Source: Afipia sp. P52-10 (GTDB lineage: Bacteria; Pseudomonadota; Alphaproteobacteria; Rhizobiales; Xanthobacteraceae). Taken from it: DNA of 64,000 nucleotides. Positions 8,171 to 15,661 of the stretch are shown in pieces. The notes below the pieces were generated by a model, which had not been told where the DNA came from, did not search any database, and saw only the letters and a program-made list of their open reading frames with translations. The DNA lies in assembly GCF_000516555.1 (NCBI RefSeq), contig NZ_AZSJ01000004.1:1-64000 (forward strand). The letters run 5' to 3'. Position 1 is the first letter of the stretch. Every line of letters begins with the position of its first letter. The translations under genes were made by a program, and so were the position numbers.

Positions 8171-8727
8171 AGTGACAGCGCCCGATAGGGAGCGATCAGC
8201 GGCCAGAGTCCGGGCAGTATCGCCGCCACCCCTTGCATCAGGCCGCGATTGTCGTACCAGTGCGCCGTCAGCTGCCGGACCGCCTGCCGCAATGGCTCCG
8301 GCACGCTCGTTTCCGTGGTGCCAAAGCCGAGCACAACATCGAGTTCAATGGCGGCAATCCGTCGCCCGGGGATGGGTAACGTCCAGGCTGGCGCCGCGAG
8401 CGACCACGACGCTTTGTCCAAGACGAATGTCTCGGGATCGATGTCTATGCTCGCCCTCTCGCCGTCGAGCACCCGTGCAGCCTGAACGGAAATCAAGGGG
8501 CCGCGCTTCAGGGCGATCCTTCCATCTTGCGGCCATGCGTCGCGTACGAAACGCCACGTCTGCGCGATCAGAGCGCTGCGCGCCATGGTTTCGACCTGTG
8601 TTCGCGCGGCCACAATCAGCGAGACGATCATGGCATCGTCTTCGGTGTGCTCGACACGAAGAAACTGCTTGGCCTCAGCCAGCGTCAAAGGCTCCGTCGC
8701 CGGGGGCGTCAGAAGGAAGGCAGACAT
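8167..8727 (-). CDS. Head-tail connector (gp6-like adaptor)
   Basis: The protein has 186 residues from the ATG at 8727, which has GAGGAC upstream; an earlier in-frame ATG lacks one. It contains LTLAEAKQFLRVEHTEDDAM and a helix with RTQVETMARSAL, then QTWRFVRDAWP, typical of the phage gp6/GTA g6 head-tail connector family. The protein would bind the portal ring and start the neck. The gene lies directly downstream of the toxin and protease insertions and starts an uninterrupted run of neck and tail genes. Confidence 0.85.
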   Translation of the reverse strand: MSAFLLTPPATEPLTLAEAKQFLRVEHTEDDAMIVSLIVAARTQVETMARSALIAQTWRFVRDAWPQDGRIALKRGPLISVQAARVLDGERASIDIDPETFVLDKASWSLAAPAWTLPIPGRRIAAIELDVVLGFGTTETSVPEPLRQAVRQLTAHWYDNRGLMQGVAAILPGLWPLIAPYRALSL

Positions 8728-8788
8728 CAAGTCCTCGTGTAAAGTGAATGATTGACAGGATGCGCGCGGCAAGGTTCATCCCTGAACC

Positions 8789-9565
8789 ATGAGCGCACTT
8801 CGATCCTGTTCCAGCTTCTTTGCCGTCGTCGCCAGCCTGCTGCTGGTATCCCCAGCCTCAGCTATCGTCGGCGGCGGCGCGCCAAGCGCCGATGGCGTCG
8901 GCCGCAGCGTCGTCACCATCGTCGGCTCGCGCGGCAACTTCTGTAGCGGCACAATGATAGCGCCGGCGATCGTGCTGACCGCCGCGCATTGCGTGCAGAG
9001 CGGCGCGACCTATAAAATTGTCGAATATGACGCGCAGCGGACGCCGCAGTTGCGCGACGTGGCGCAAGTCGCAACCCACCCGCAGTTCAATCTGCAAACC
9101 ATGCTGGCGCATCGGGCCACTGCCGACGTTGCGCTGCTCAGGCTTGCGAACCCGGTCGCCGCTGGACGGCAGCCAGCACAACTCGGGACGCCGCGCATCC
9201 CGATTGCCGTCGGCGGCCGATTCACCGTCGCCGGCATCGGCGTTACCGTACGCGGTGATGGCAAAAGCGGCGGCATCGTCCGCGCGGCCAGCCTGGTTAC
9301 GACGGGCCAGCCCGGCACACTGCAGATTCGGCTGGTCGATCCGCTGACCGGCGGCAAGCGCGATGGTCTTGGCGCCTGCACCGGCGATTCAGGCGGGCCT
9401 GTGTTCGAGGATCAGCAAGGCCGCAGCGTGCTGATCGGTGTCGTCAGTTGGTCCACCGGGCCAAACGGCACCGCCGGTTGCGGTGGCATGACGGGCGTTA
9501 CGCCCTTCTCACTCTATCGCGACTGGATCGTACAGACCGCACGCGGCTGGGGCGGTCGATTATAG
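8789..9565 (+). CDS. Secreted trypsin-fold serine protease inside the prophage
   Basis: The protein has 258 residues. Residues 1-25 form a signal peptide ending ASA, and cleavage would leave IVGGG, the active N-terminus of chymotrypsin-fold enzymes. The triad is complete: H67 in TAAHC, D113 in TADVALL, S201 in GDSGGP. The residue at the position of trypsin Asp189 is Gly, so Arg/Lys preference is not predicted. The gene is on the opposite strand to the phage operon, between an immunity relic and the head-tail connector, like an independently expressed cargo (moron) gene. Target is unknown; degradation of envelope or competitor proteins is a guess. Confidence 0.85.
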   Translation: MSALRSCSSFFAVVASLLLVSPASAIVGGGAPSADGVGRSVVTIVGSRGNFCSGTMIAPAIVLTAAHCVQSGATYKIVEYDAQRTPQLRDVAQVATHPQFNLQTMLAHRATADVALLRLANPVAAGRQPAQLGTPRIPIAVGGRFTVAGIGVTVRGDGKSGGIVRAASLVTTGQPGTLQIRLVDPLTGGKRDGLGACTGDSGGPVFEDQQGRSVLIGVVSWSTGPNGTAGCGGMTGVTPFSLYRDWIVQTARGWGGRL

Positions 9566-9608
9566 CAAGACCCCTCCGGCAAGACCAAATGCAGGTCGTA
9601 TACGGCTA

Positions 9609-9800
9609 CTAATCCGAAAACGCCTCAAGCGGAACATCTTCGCTTGCTAGCCACTCAATGCTCTTGGGAAGCTCGCCGTCAGTCTCGATGAAGTCTTTCA
9701 CGGCCTTTCACGCTTCGGCAAAGAGGATAAAGAAACCAGCGGACGTCCCATGCAGATCAAGCACGAACTCACGCAACCTCAATAGAACCACTCTTGCCCC
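9609..9800 (-). pseudogene. Remnant of an Imm1-type immunity gene
   Basis: The minus strand encodes REFVLDLHG, then FAEA, a TGA at 9710-9708, then KAVKDFIETDGELPKSIEWL and an ending FSD plus stop. This aligns closely with the C-terminal half of the intact Imm1-like protein at 15173-15661 (REWVRSTHG, FEKAW, LAVKEFIKTEGELPTSIEWI, FPDP). The in-frame TGA replaces the Trp codon of the intact copy. Upstream of about 9800 the similarity fades and other stops appear. It is therefore a dead immunity gene left behind after loss of its toxin. Confidence 0.75.
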
Positions 9801-9924
9801 TGCGGAGCGAAGAAAAACGTCTTCAGTTCATCGAGATGCTCAGCTGTCCTGATCAAACCTATCGAAGCAGGTGGCGCTTTTCATTATCTTCGGAAACATT
9901 CGTCCAAGCAGCCTCAAGATCACT

Positions 9925-10293
9925 TCAACTTGGAATGTATTCCCCTTCCTCAAGGGCTTCCAACATCATCGCTGCGTCGGCTGCTTGAGCCACTTCCATA
10001 GCATCGCTGACTTCCACGAGGGTTGCCTTCGCCCGATCAGGCTCGACAGCCAGTAAGGCGATTGCAGTCATGAGCCGAACCTGCACATTTGGATGCTGGA
10101 GCAAAGGTAGAAGCGCGCGGCGTTGATCACCGGCACGGCCCTTCAATTCCGCTTTCACAGTCTCCATTTCATCGTATAACCGATTGTATTTCCGCGTTTT
10201 ATAATGCCGCTCCGCTTCATACTGCTGGAGGGTGATCGACAGAAAACTTTCAACAAGTTCAAATGTACTTATTGCACTAAGAGATTTAGGCAT
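9925..10293 (-). CDS. DUF2019-like candidate immunity protein
   Basis: The protein has 122 residues and is predicted to be all-helical: STFELVESFLSITLQQYEAE, a KYNRLYDEMETVKAEL helix, then LLPLLQHPNVQVRLMTAIAL and a final acidic helix pair. The pattern of paired helices with LLQHPNVQVRLxxA matches DUF2019 (HEAT-like) proteins, often found beside toxins. It starts five bases after the stop of the nuclease toxin frame, so it is the probable immunity partner of that toxin. The toxin is frameshifted, so this gene may now be an orphan protector. Confidence 0.65.
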   Translation of the reverse strand: MPKSLSAISTFELVESFLSITLQQYEAERHYKTRKYNRLYDEMETVKAELKGRAGDQRRALLPLLQHPNVQVRLMTAIALLAVEPDRAKATLVEVSDAMEVAQAADAAMMLEALEEGEYIPS

Positions 10294-10297
10294 GAGA

Positions 10298-11253
10298 TCA
10301 CCGCATTATCTTGAATTTTCGGAGAGCATATAGACCAACTCTACGCCTCGTCTCCCAGCTTTTATCTTTCAAATACTCTCTGGGGGAAAGCCCTCCGAAT
10401 TTGGCATTGTGCCGCGCATACCAAGCGGTAAGATCAATATGCCTAATCGTGGACACCCTAACGAGGTTATCTCGAGCGTTGATCGTCTCATTGGAGAACC
10501 CAGCGTTTCTAGCACCAGTCTGCTCAACAATGTGATGAATTTGGTAACCGGGTCTCGGCTCCAACACATCCTGCTGCAATTCCTCTAGCGTCTTGGGAGG
10601 TTGACGGAGGCCTGAATATTATCCTGATGCCCCTTAAGCCACTCTATATTGTTTAAGGCTCCAAGATAGGCAATCGCACTAAGGCCTCCTCCGTATTTAA
10701 CGAGCCACTCACCAATAGATCGAATGTAGCTTGTGCGCTCCTTGCTATCGTTAGGCCGACTCCCTGGAATTTCCGGAGGATCCCCGGAGTTGTGCCCAAT
10801 GCCAGGCGGAGCGCCAACCTGCGCGACCTGTATCCAGCCTTCACGGTTCGCTCCACTCCCACCACCGGCAGCCGTCCATTCGCCACCATCGGGATTCCCT
10901 CTAGGAACGCGCGGTTGATTGGGGTTGTAATGCGAACGCCGAGGATCGAAATCCGACGGTGATCGCGCCTTCAACAGCAGCCGCATGCCGCGCAAGAGAG
11001 CGAGCTTGACCTTGATTGCCGCGAGCTCCTGCTTCTCGCGCAAGATCTCGGCCAGCATCGCACGCTGTTCGCGGACCTTCTCTATCTCGCGCGCAATGGT
11101 CGCCGGCGCGAAACGGACATGGCGTGGTAGGCAGTCATCCTGCGCGTGCGGCTCAAGATAACGATCGCGGTCCGGCCGCAGGTAGCGCTCGAAATCCGGA
11201 CGCAAATAGCGCGACTGCGGATTCCGCAACCACGCGTCTTCTCGCTCTTCCAT
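10298..11253 (-). pseudogene. Polymorphic toxin with AHH/HNH-like nuclease C-terminus, frameshifted
   Basis: The first frame (11253-10585) encodes 222 residues: RYLRPDFERYLRPDRDRYL, a basic coiled coil, the linker NPNQPRVPRGNPDGGEWT and a spacer ending ASVNLPRR. It stops at 10585. The second frame continues at once: in the -1 frame the text reads NPPKTLEELQQDVLE and then GYQIHHIVEQ, which is the expected continuation, with SPREYLKDKSWETRRRVGL near the end. One base appears missing near 10600. IHHIVEQ resembles the metal-binding core of AHH-type HNH/EndoVII nucleases. It lies after the major capsid terminator, so it probably has its own promoter. A sequencing error would restore a working toxin. 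Confidence 0.75.
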
Positions 11254-11401
11254 GAATGGGCTTTCAAAATCAGGATATGAAAGGGTGAGCTGACGCAGCC
11301 TTGCCTCACCCGTGCGGGAAGAAGCGAAGGCTCTCCGTCAGCCAAAAAACTGGGCCTGTCCCAGCCGTCAGCGGTGCGAGCGCCGTCACGGGCAGGCAAA
11401 G

Positions 11402-11426
11402 AAAAAGGGCGCCACAAGCGGCGCCC
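11402..11426 (-). terminator. Intrinsic terminator after the major capsid gene
   Basis: On the minus strand GGGCGCC, a six-base loop and GGCGCCC are followed by TTTTTC. The seven base-pair GC stem and T tract form a standard Rho-independent terminator 30 bases after the capsid stop. It separates the highly expressed capsid gene from the downstream toxin cassette. A second hairpin (GGGTGAG/CTCACCC, 11283-11311) lies between it and the toxin start. Confidence 0.85.
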
Positions 11427-11455
11427 TCGAACGCATCCGTCAATGCTGTCGACGA

Positions 11456-12706
11456 TCAGCTTTCCGCGAACTTCACCAGCTTGATCGCATCGAAGTCCTG
11501 CACGCCGCCACCGACACGCTTGGTGGTGTAGAACAGCACATAGGGCTTCGCGGAATACGGATCGCGCAGCACGCGCACGCCCTGACGATCCACCACCAGA
11601 TAGCCGCGCATGAAGTCGCCAAAGGCCACCGAGAACGAATTCGCGCCAATGTCCGGCATGTCTTCAGCTTCGACAAGCGGGAACGACATCAGCGTCGCGC
11701 GCCCGCCGGCCAGCGCGGGCGGTTGCCACAAATAGGCTCCACCGGCATCCTTGAACTTACGCACCGTCGCCTGCGTTTTGCGGTTCATGACGAACGAGCC
11801 GTTCTGGCGGTAGCCCGCCTTGAGCGCATAGATGAGGTCGATCAGCACGTCGGCCGGATCTTCCTCGGGAAATGCCCCGGCCTCGCCGCTGGCGATATAA
11901 CCGAGATTGCCCCAGCTCCAGGAGGTATTGGCGACAGTTGAGTAGCTCAGGAATCCCTTCGGCTTGTTCACGCCGTCGCCGGTGACGAAGGCCGTTCCCT
12001 CCTGCTGCGCGAAGGTCAGTTCCACCTCCGAGGCAATCCACTCATCGATGTTGACAGCGGAATCCTCCAGCAGCGTCGCGGTCGCCGCCGGCATGGCGTA
12101 GAGCTCCATCGCCGGGAACGAGAGTGCATCGAGCGTTGGCGAAGCGGTCTGAGCCCGTGCGTCGGTCTCTCCGACCCATCCCGCAGCGGGCCCCGCCGTC
12201 ATGAACGGCTTCTTGTAAATGTTGCCGCTGATCTCGCGCACCGATGCAATAGAGCGGATCGGCGAGATGGTCCGCAGCCGCGCGCTGATCGAGTGCTCGA
12301 GTTCGACCGGAACGAGATAACCACCATCCGGATTGGAGCTGACCGAAAGCGCCTTGGTCTCGAGTTGCCGCAGCACGCCGGTCTCGCCACCCCGGACGTA
12401 TGCATTGAACGCGCTCTTGTGCTCCCGCGTGGCACCGTCGAACATGACGCGGCGGGAGCTTTCCAGATGCGGTCGCGCATTGCGCAATGCCATATCATCG
12501 AACTGCTTCATCTTCTGATCGAGTGCATCGTTGATGCGGGCGATCTTCTCTTCCAGCAACACATCGGCATGCGAAGCCGACAGGCGTTCATCGTTACTGG
12601 ATTTGAACTCCTCGAATGTTCGCGAAAGATCGTCATGCACAGCGCGCGTGTCCGCGGAAATACCGGCCTTGCGCTCCGGTGCCTGGTCTTGAATGTCAAT
12701 GTCCAT
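11456..12706 (-). CDS. HK97-family major capsid protein
   Basis: The protein has 416 residues. Residues ~1-105 form a charged, helical scaffold (delta) domain (DDLSRTFEEFKSSNDERLSA), which the prohead protease removes after assembly. The HK97 fold follows: GGYLVPVELEHSISARLR, the WVGETDARAQT segment, and AAGYRQNGSFVMNRKT, all typical of GTA/HK97 capsids. A good SD (AGGAGA) precedes the ATG. It should follow the protease directly, but here 3.9 kb of toxin cassettes and relics lie between. Confidence 0.92.
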   Translation of the reverse strand: MDIDIQDQAPERKAGISADTRAVHDDLSRTFEEFKSSNDERLSASHADVLLEEKIARINDALDQKMKQFDDMALRNARPHLESSRRVMFDGATREHKSAFNAYVRGGETGVLRQLETKALSVSSNPDGGYLVPVELEHSISARLRTISPIRSIASVREISGNIYKKPFMTAGPAAGWVGETDARAQTASPTLDALSFPAMELYAMPAATATLLEDSAVNIDEWIASEVELTFAQQEGTAFVTGDGVNKPKGFLSYSTVANTSWSWGNLGYIASGEAGAFPEEDPADVLIDLIYALKAGYRQNGSFVMNRKTQATVRKFKDAGGAYLWQPPALAGGRATLMSFPLVEAEDMPDIGANSFSVAFGDFMRGYLVVDRQGVRVLRDPYSAKPYVLFYTTKRVGGGVQDFDAIKLVKFAES

Positions 12707-12834
12707 ACAGGTCTCCTGGTGAATAGTGAAAAGGAAAGCGCGCAGACGCCATACATCCGCGCGCGGTTCGGTTCAGTGGTCTTGACGGTCATCAGCCTAC
12801 AGAGTCGTGAGCAAGGATGCACGAGCGTAGAGTG

Positions 12835-13251
12835 TTAGAGCGCAATCAAGCCGATCGTCCCCATTCCCGGCATTGGCGACTTGGGATCAGCCGAATCAGG
12901 CAAGGTCCATGGATCAACGTCGATGCAGCACTCTTTGCATCGTTCGCGAATGAACGCAGGAATCCTGATCGCAACGACCGCGCTTTCGAAAATTTGGGCA
13001 GCCTCGGGAGGCATCGCGAAAAGATCAACCGTATGCAAACAAAGGCCTGGTCCGTGCGACGTCCAAGAGACACCGTCGACATTGCGCGAGCGCCGGTCGT
13101 CCGCCCACTCGACCACGACAGCAAAGCTGCCCGGCCTCTGCATATGCTTGATACGTCGCACGTAATCCTCGATCAGTTCGACTGCTTCCTCCGAGAATCT
13201 GAACGTACCAAACGGCACAAAATCGCTAGTATAGTTTTCGTCGTCAGACAT
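12835..13251 (-). CDS. Unknown protein, possible orphan immunity gene
   Basis: The protein has 138 residues from the ATG at 13251. It is acidic at the N-terminus (SDDENYTSDFVPFGTFRF), has a helix EEAVELIEDYVRRIKHMQ and a cysteine pair in ERCKECCIDVDPW. I do not recognise a family. It stands between a broken protease/toxin copy and the capsid gene, exactly where an immunity gene would end up if the toxin of an old cassette had been lost. Single-domain acidic proteins are common as immunity proteins, so this is a reasonable but unproven reading. Confidence 0.5.
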   Translation of the reverse strand: MSDDENYTSDFVPFGTFRFSEEAVELIEDYVRRIKHMQRPGSFAVVVEWADDRRSRNVDGVSWTSHGPGLCLHTVDLFAMPPEAAQIFESAVVAIRIPAFIRERCKECCIDVDPWTLPDSADPKSPMPGMGTIGLIAL

Positions 13252-13481
13252 CCAGCCCCCGCCACGCACTTCCACGGCAAACGGCACTTAACGAGCCTCA
13301 ATAGCTCATCAGACACGTTTCGAAAGCGTCACGCCACGCTTCGACATCGACGATACGAACACCAATCTGTCTGGAACATGAACGGACGGAGATACAACGT
13401 CGCACCCTCAATCGTCGATGAATACGCGAAGCGCGACAGGCCATTCGCAAAGACATTTCACACGATCGTGTCAGCTGTAAC

Positions 13482-13853
13482 TGCGCTGCTGCGCCTCCCA
13501 TCGGTCATTGATGCTGCTCATCGGCCAAGCCCCAGTCCGCGGCGGATAGCCTCGCGCGTCGGGCGCGCACCAAAAGCGCGCTGCGTGTCGCTGTTGCGCG
13601 CGGCAGACTTCACCGCAGGCTGCGAACACAGAACGCCCGGCGGGGCGCCCGCCCGAGCCGTCCCCACTCAGTCTCGGCGCGCGTCCGCGCCGGTGAAGGT
13701 TTTCTCCGGGAGGAAGCTGCCTTCGCTGCGTGAACGCGCCCCCGCCAGCAGCGGGAACGTGACGATCGAGATTTCCCAGAGATCGACCTGATGCAGCTTG
13801 CGCACCCGCGTCTTCGGATTGATCCGCGACGTCACCGTGCGATCGCCGATCGA
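13482..13853 (-). pseudogene. Displaced copy of the prohead protease 3' end and toxin start
   Basis: About 370 bases are a diverged duplicate of 16550-16924. The minus strand encodes TVTSRINPKTRVRKLHQVDL and WEISIVTFPLLAGAR, as in the working protease, then shifts frame through a two-base deletion and stops. Further on, MSSINDRWEAQQR corresponds to the first residues of the intact toxin (MNSINETGEAQQR). The copy ends at that point, so the toxin body was lost. It lacks the 5' part of the protease and cannot be functional. Confidence 0.85.
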
Positions 13854-13961
13854 GCGCCAGCTAGCGCCTACCCCTCAGCCAATAAGCGTCCTGCCAGTAG
13901 TAGAGCGTGGTCATATTATCTGGCACTCGGTCATCGGCACGGCGATAACCGCCCTCGGGGG

Positions 13962-14192
13962 TCATTTATCAGCGTCGGCGAGTCGCCTGCCATATTCGAT
14001 GACTCGAGAGAAACTGTCCCAATCGGTAATTTTGTTCGCGATACCCTCGTCGAATGCGATCTCGAACACGCCATCGTCGGAGTATCCGACGTCCAGCAAG
14101 ATCACGTCCTCATAAATGAGTTCGAAAAGAGCATACTCCCGATCAACATCGCCGGCTTTGCACCATTGAGCCTTGGAAAAGTCCATGCTCAT
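13962..14192 (-). CDS. Small candidate immunity protein of cassette 2
   Basis: The protein has 76 residues (MSMDFSKAQWCKAGDVDREY then ALFELIYEDVILLDVGYSDD and a final helix). It is acidic. Its ATG overlaps the stop of the preceding toxin C-terminal frame as ATGA, the tight coupling usual for toxin-immunity pairs. Family not recognised. The toxin in front carries two frame lesions, but this gene is intact, which would still protect against sibling phages or strains that carry the working toxin. Confidence 0.65.
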   Translation of the reverse strand: MSMDFSKAQWCKAGDVDREYALFELIYEDVILLDVGYSDDGVFEIAFDEGIANKITDWDSFSRVIEYGRRLADADK

Positions 14193-15171
14193 CTCCTCGG
14201 ATTTAGGAACGTAATAAACTTGCCGTTAGCATACCATCGCGCGCCGAATCCTCCAGGAATTCGAATATCAATGACTTGCCCAAATCTCGGCCGGTAGAGC
14301 GTTGCCGTGATTCCGTTGCGCACGATATTGGCCAGAGCCGTATGTGCCGCAGATCGACGGGTCAGATCGCAGCGTCTACCGCAGCGTATCCTTCGTGGCG
14401 CCAATCACCTCCGGATGTTTTGTGAGCGCCCGTCCCGCTTCCGTTAAATCCGAATTTCGGTATCGATTCAGGCCCGCTCTAAAAAGCGGATTCTCTTTAG
14501 CCAGAGCTTCGATCGCTGCCCTCGCCGCTCCGCTACCTGGGGAGGTGGAAGGCGAACCTCCAGACCCACTAGGGCCTCCGCCGCCCCCAAAATTCCGCCA
14601 ATTGGGTCTGCTTGGATCGTTAGGATTGCTTGGATCCCTGTACCTTGCAGCCGTTGGGCCGTTCAGGGGCGGTTCCGGATCGGCATCGGAGATCACTTGC
14701 CGATCATTGATCCCGCCTCTTCCACTTCGAAGATTGGCAATCTGAACGTAGCCGACTGCCTCCGCTTCCCCCCTCCTTCACGCGTCCACTCTCCGCCGTC
14801 GGGATTGCCCTTCGGTAGGCGCGGTTGATAGAGGTAATGATCCGATCTCTGCGAGGGATCGAGCGCCTTCAGCTTCAGCCGCAAATGCAGATCGTAAAGC
14901 TCCAGCAGTTCGAGCTTCTGCCGGGCCAGCCAGCGCCGCTCGCGGCGCAGGTCCTCAACCGAGCGCTCCTCCTCGGCAACATGCTCCTTTCGCTCCACCG
15001 TCGCGCCGGCAAGCTGCGCAAACGCCGTCGCCTGCCAGGCGCCCGGCCTGAAGTAGCGCTCCATGTCCGGCCGCAGGTAGCGCGCAGCGTCGGGGATCAG
15101 CCGCCCCCGCGCCCACAGCCCGCGAAAATCCTCGCGCAGCTCCAGCCAGATGCCGACCGGCTCGGCCGAAT
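14189..15171 (-). pseudogene. Polymorphic toxin of cassette 2, two frame lesions
   Basis: Read as one gene it holds ARYLRPDMERYFRPGAWQ, a coiled coil nearly identical to the intact toxin (EHVAEEERSVEDLRRERRWL), the linker YQPRLPKGNPDGGEWT, a Pro/Gly-rich spacer (RDPSNPNDPSRPNWRN) and a C-terminal domain ending RIPGGFGARWYANGKFITFL. The first break is at a run of six G (14773-14768 on the minus strand, one base apparently missing); the second is near 14378 with opposite sign, returning to the original frame. An ATG is available at 15064. Upstream the frame is fused to a protease fragment. The C-terminal toxin family is not recognised. Confidence 0.7.
15089..15167 (-). repeat. 79-bp protease gene fragment fused to toxin 2
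   Basis: The minus strand encodes AEPVGIWLELREDFRGLWAR then GRLIPD, almost identical to protease residues around 67-95 (16987-17065). It begins within a few bases of the immunity stop codon at 15173 and joins the toxin N-terminus in frame (IPDAARYLRPD). It is a recombination scar, not a gene. Confidence 0.9.
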
Positions 15172-15172
15172 A

Positions 15173-15661
15173 CTACGGATCAGGGAAAGTGTTTGGTGGA
15201 AGATCCCGATTGGCAATCCACTCGATACTGGTTGGTAATTCACCTTCAGTCTTGATGAATTCCTTCACTGCTAACCAGGCTTTCTCAAATGGGATAAATA
15301 GACCAATGGGCAAGGGATCACCGTGAGTGCTCCGAACCCATTCACGAATACGGGTAATATCTCCCTTTGAACTATAATCCTCCCCATTGTGACCACCCGA
15401 TTTCGAATAGATGAGGAGAACGCCTAAGTTAGGATTTCCCCACAGCATAAGCTCGATGTCTACACGTCCCAGGCCAAGTTCCAGATGAGAGGTCCCCTCA
15501 ATTCCCTGCAACGAGAGGCCAGCACTGTCGTTACCTGTGTCGGAAAACCAACGCCTCTCAGGCGGTCCCAAAAAATATGGTTCGAGCCAGGTCAGCTCCG
15601 GCCAACCTAATCCCCAGTACTCGTCAAAGTGAGCCCACTTTTTCGCGCCATGCTTATTCAT
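15173..15661 (-). CDS. Imm1-family immunity protein
   Basis: The protein has 162 residues from the ATG at 15661, which has GGAG upstream and overlaps the toxin stop by eight bases. The C-terminal pattern AWLAVKEFIKTEGELPTSIE then W is characteristic of Imm1 proteins, which protect against deaminase toxins; the central part has Trp-rich strands (WPELTWLEPYFLGPPERRW). A dead homologue lies at 9609-9800. It should bind and block the upstream deaminase toxin in producing and immune cells. Confidence 0.75.
   Translation of the reverse strand: MNKHGAKKWAHFDEYWGLGWPELTWLEPYFLGPPERRWFSDTGNDSAGLSLQGIEGTSHLELGLGRVDIELMLWGNPNLGVLLIYSKSGGHNGEDYSSKGDITRIREWVRSTHGDPLPIGLFIPFEKAWLAVKEFIKTEGELPTSIEWIANRDLPPNTFPDP

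Noticed and set aside
10585-10620. Programmed frameshift in the nuclease toxin
   Set aside because: No slippery heptamer or following hairpin at the junction; a simple base loss is more likely.
11283-11311. Second terminator before the nuclease toxin
   Set aside because: GGGTGAG/CTCACCC hairpin has a long loop and only a short T run; too weak to call beside the strong capsid terminator.
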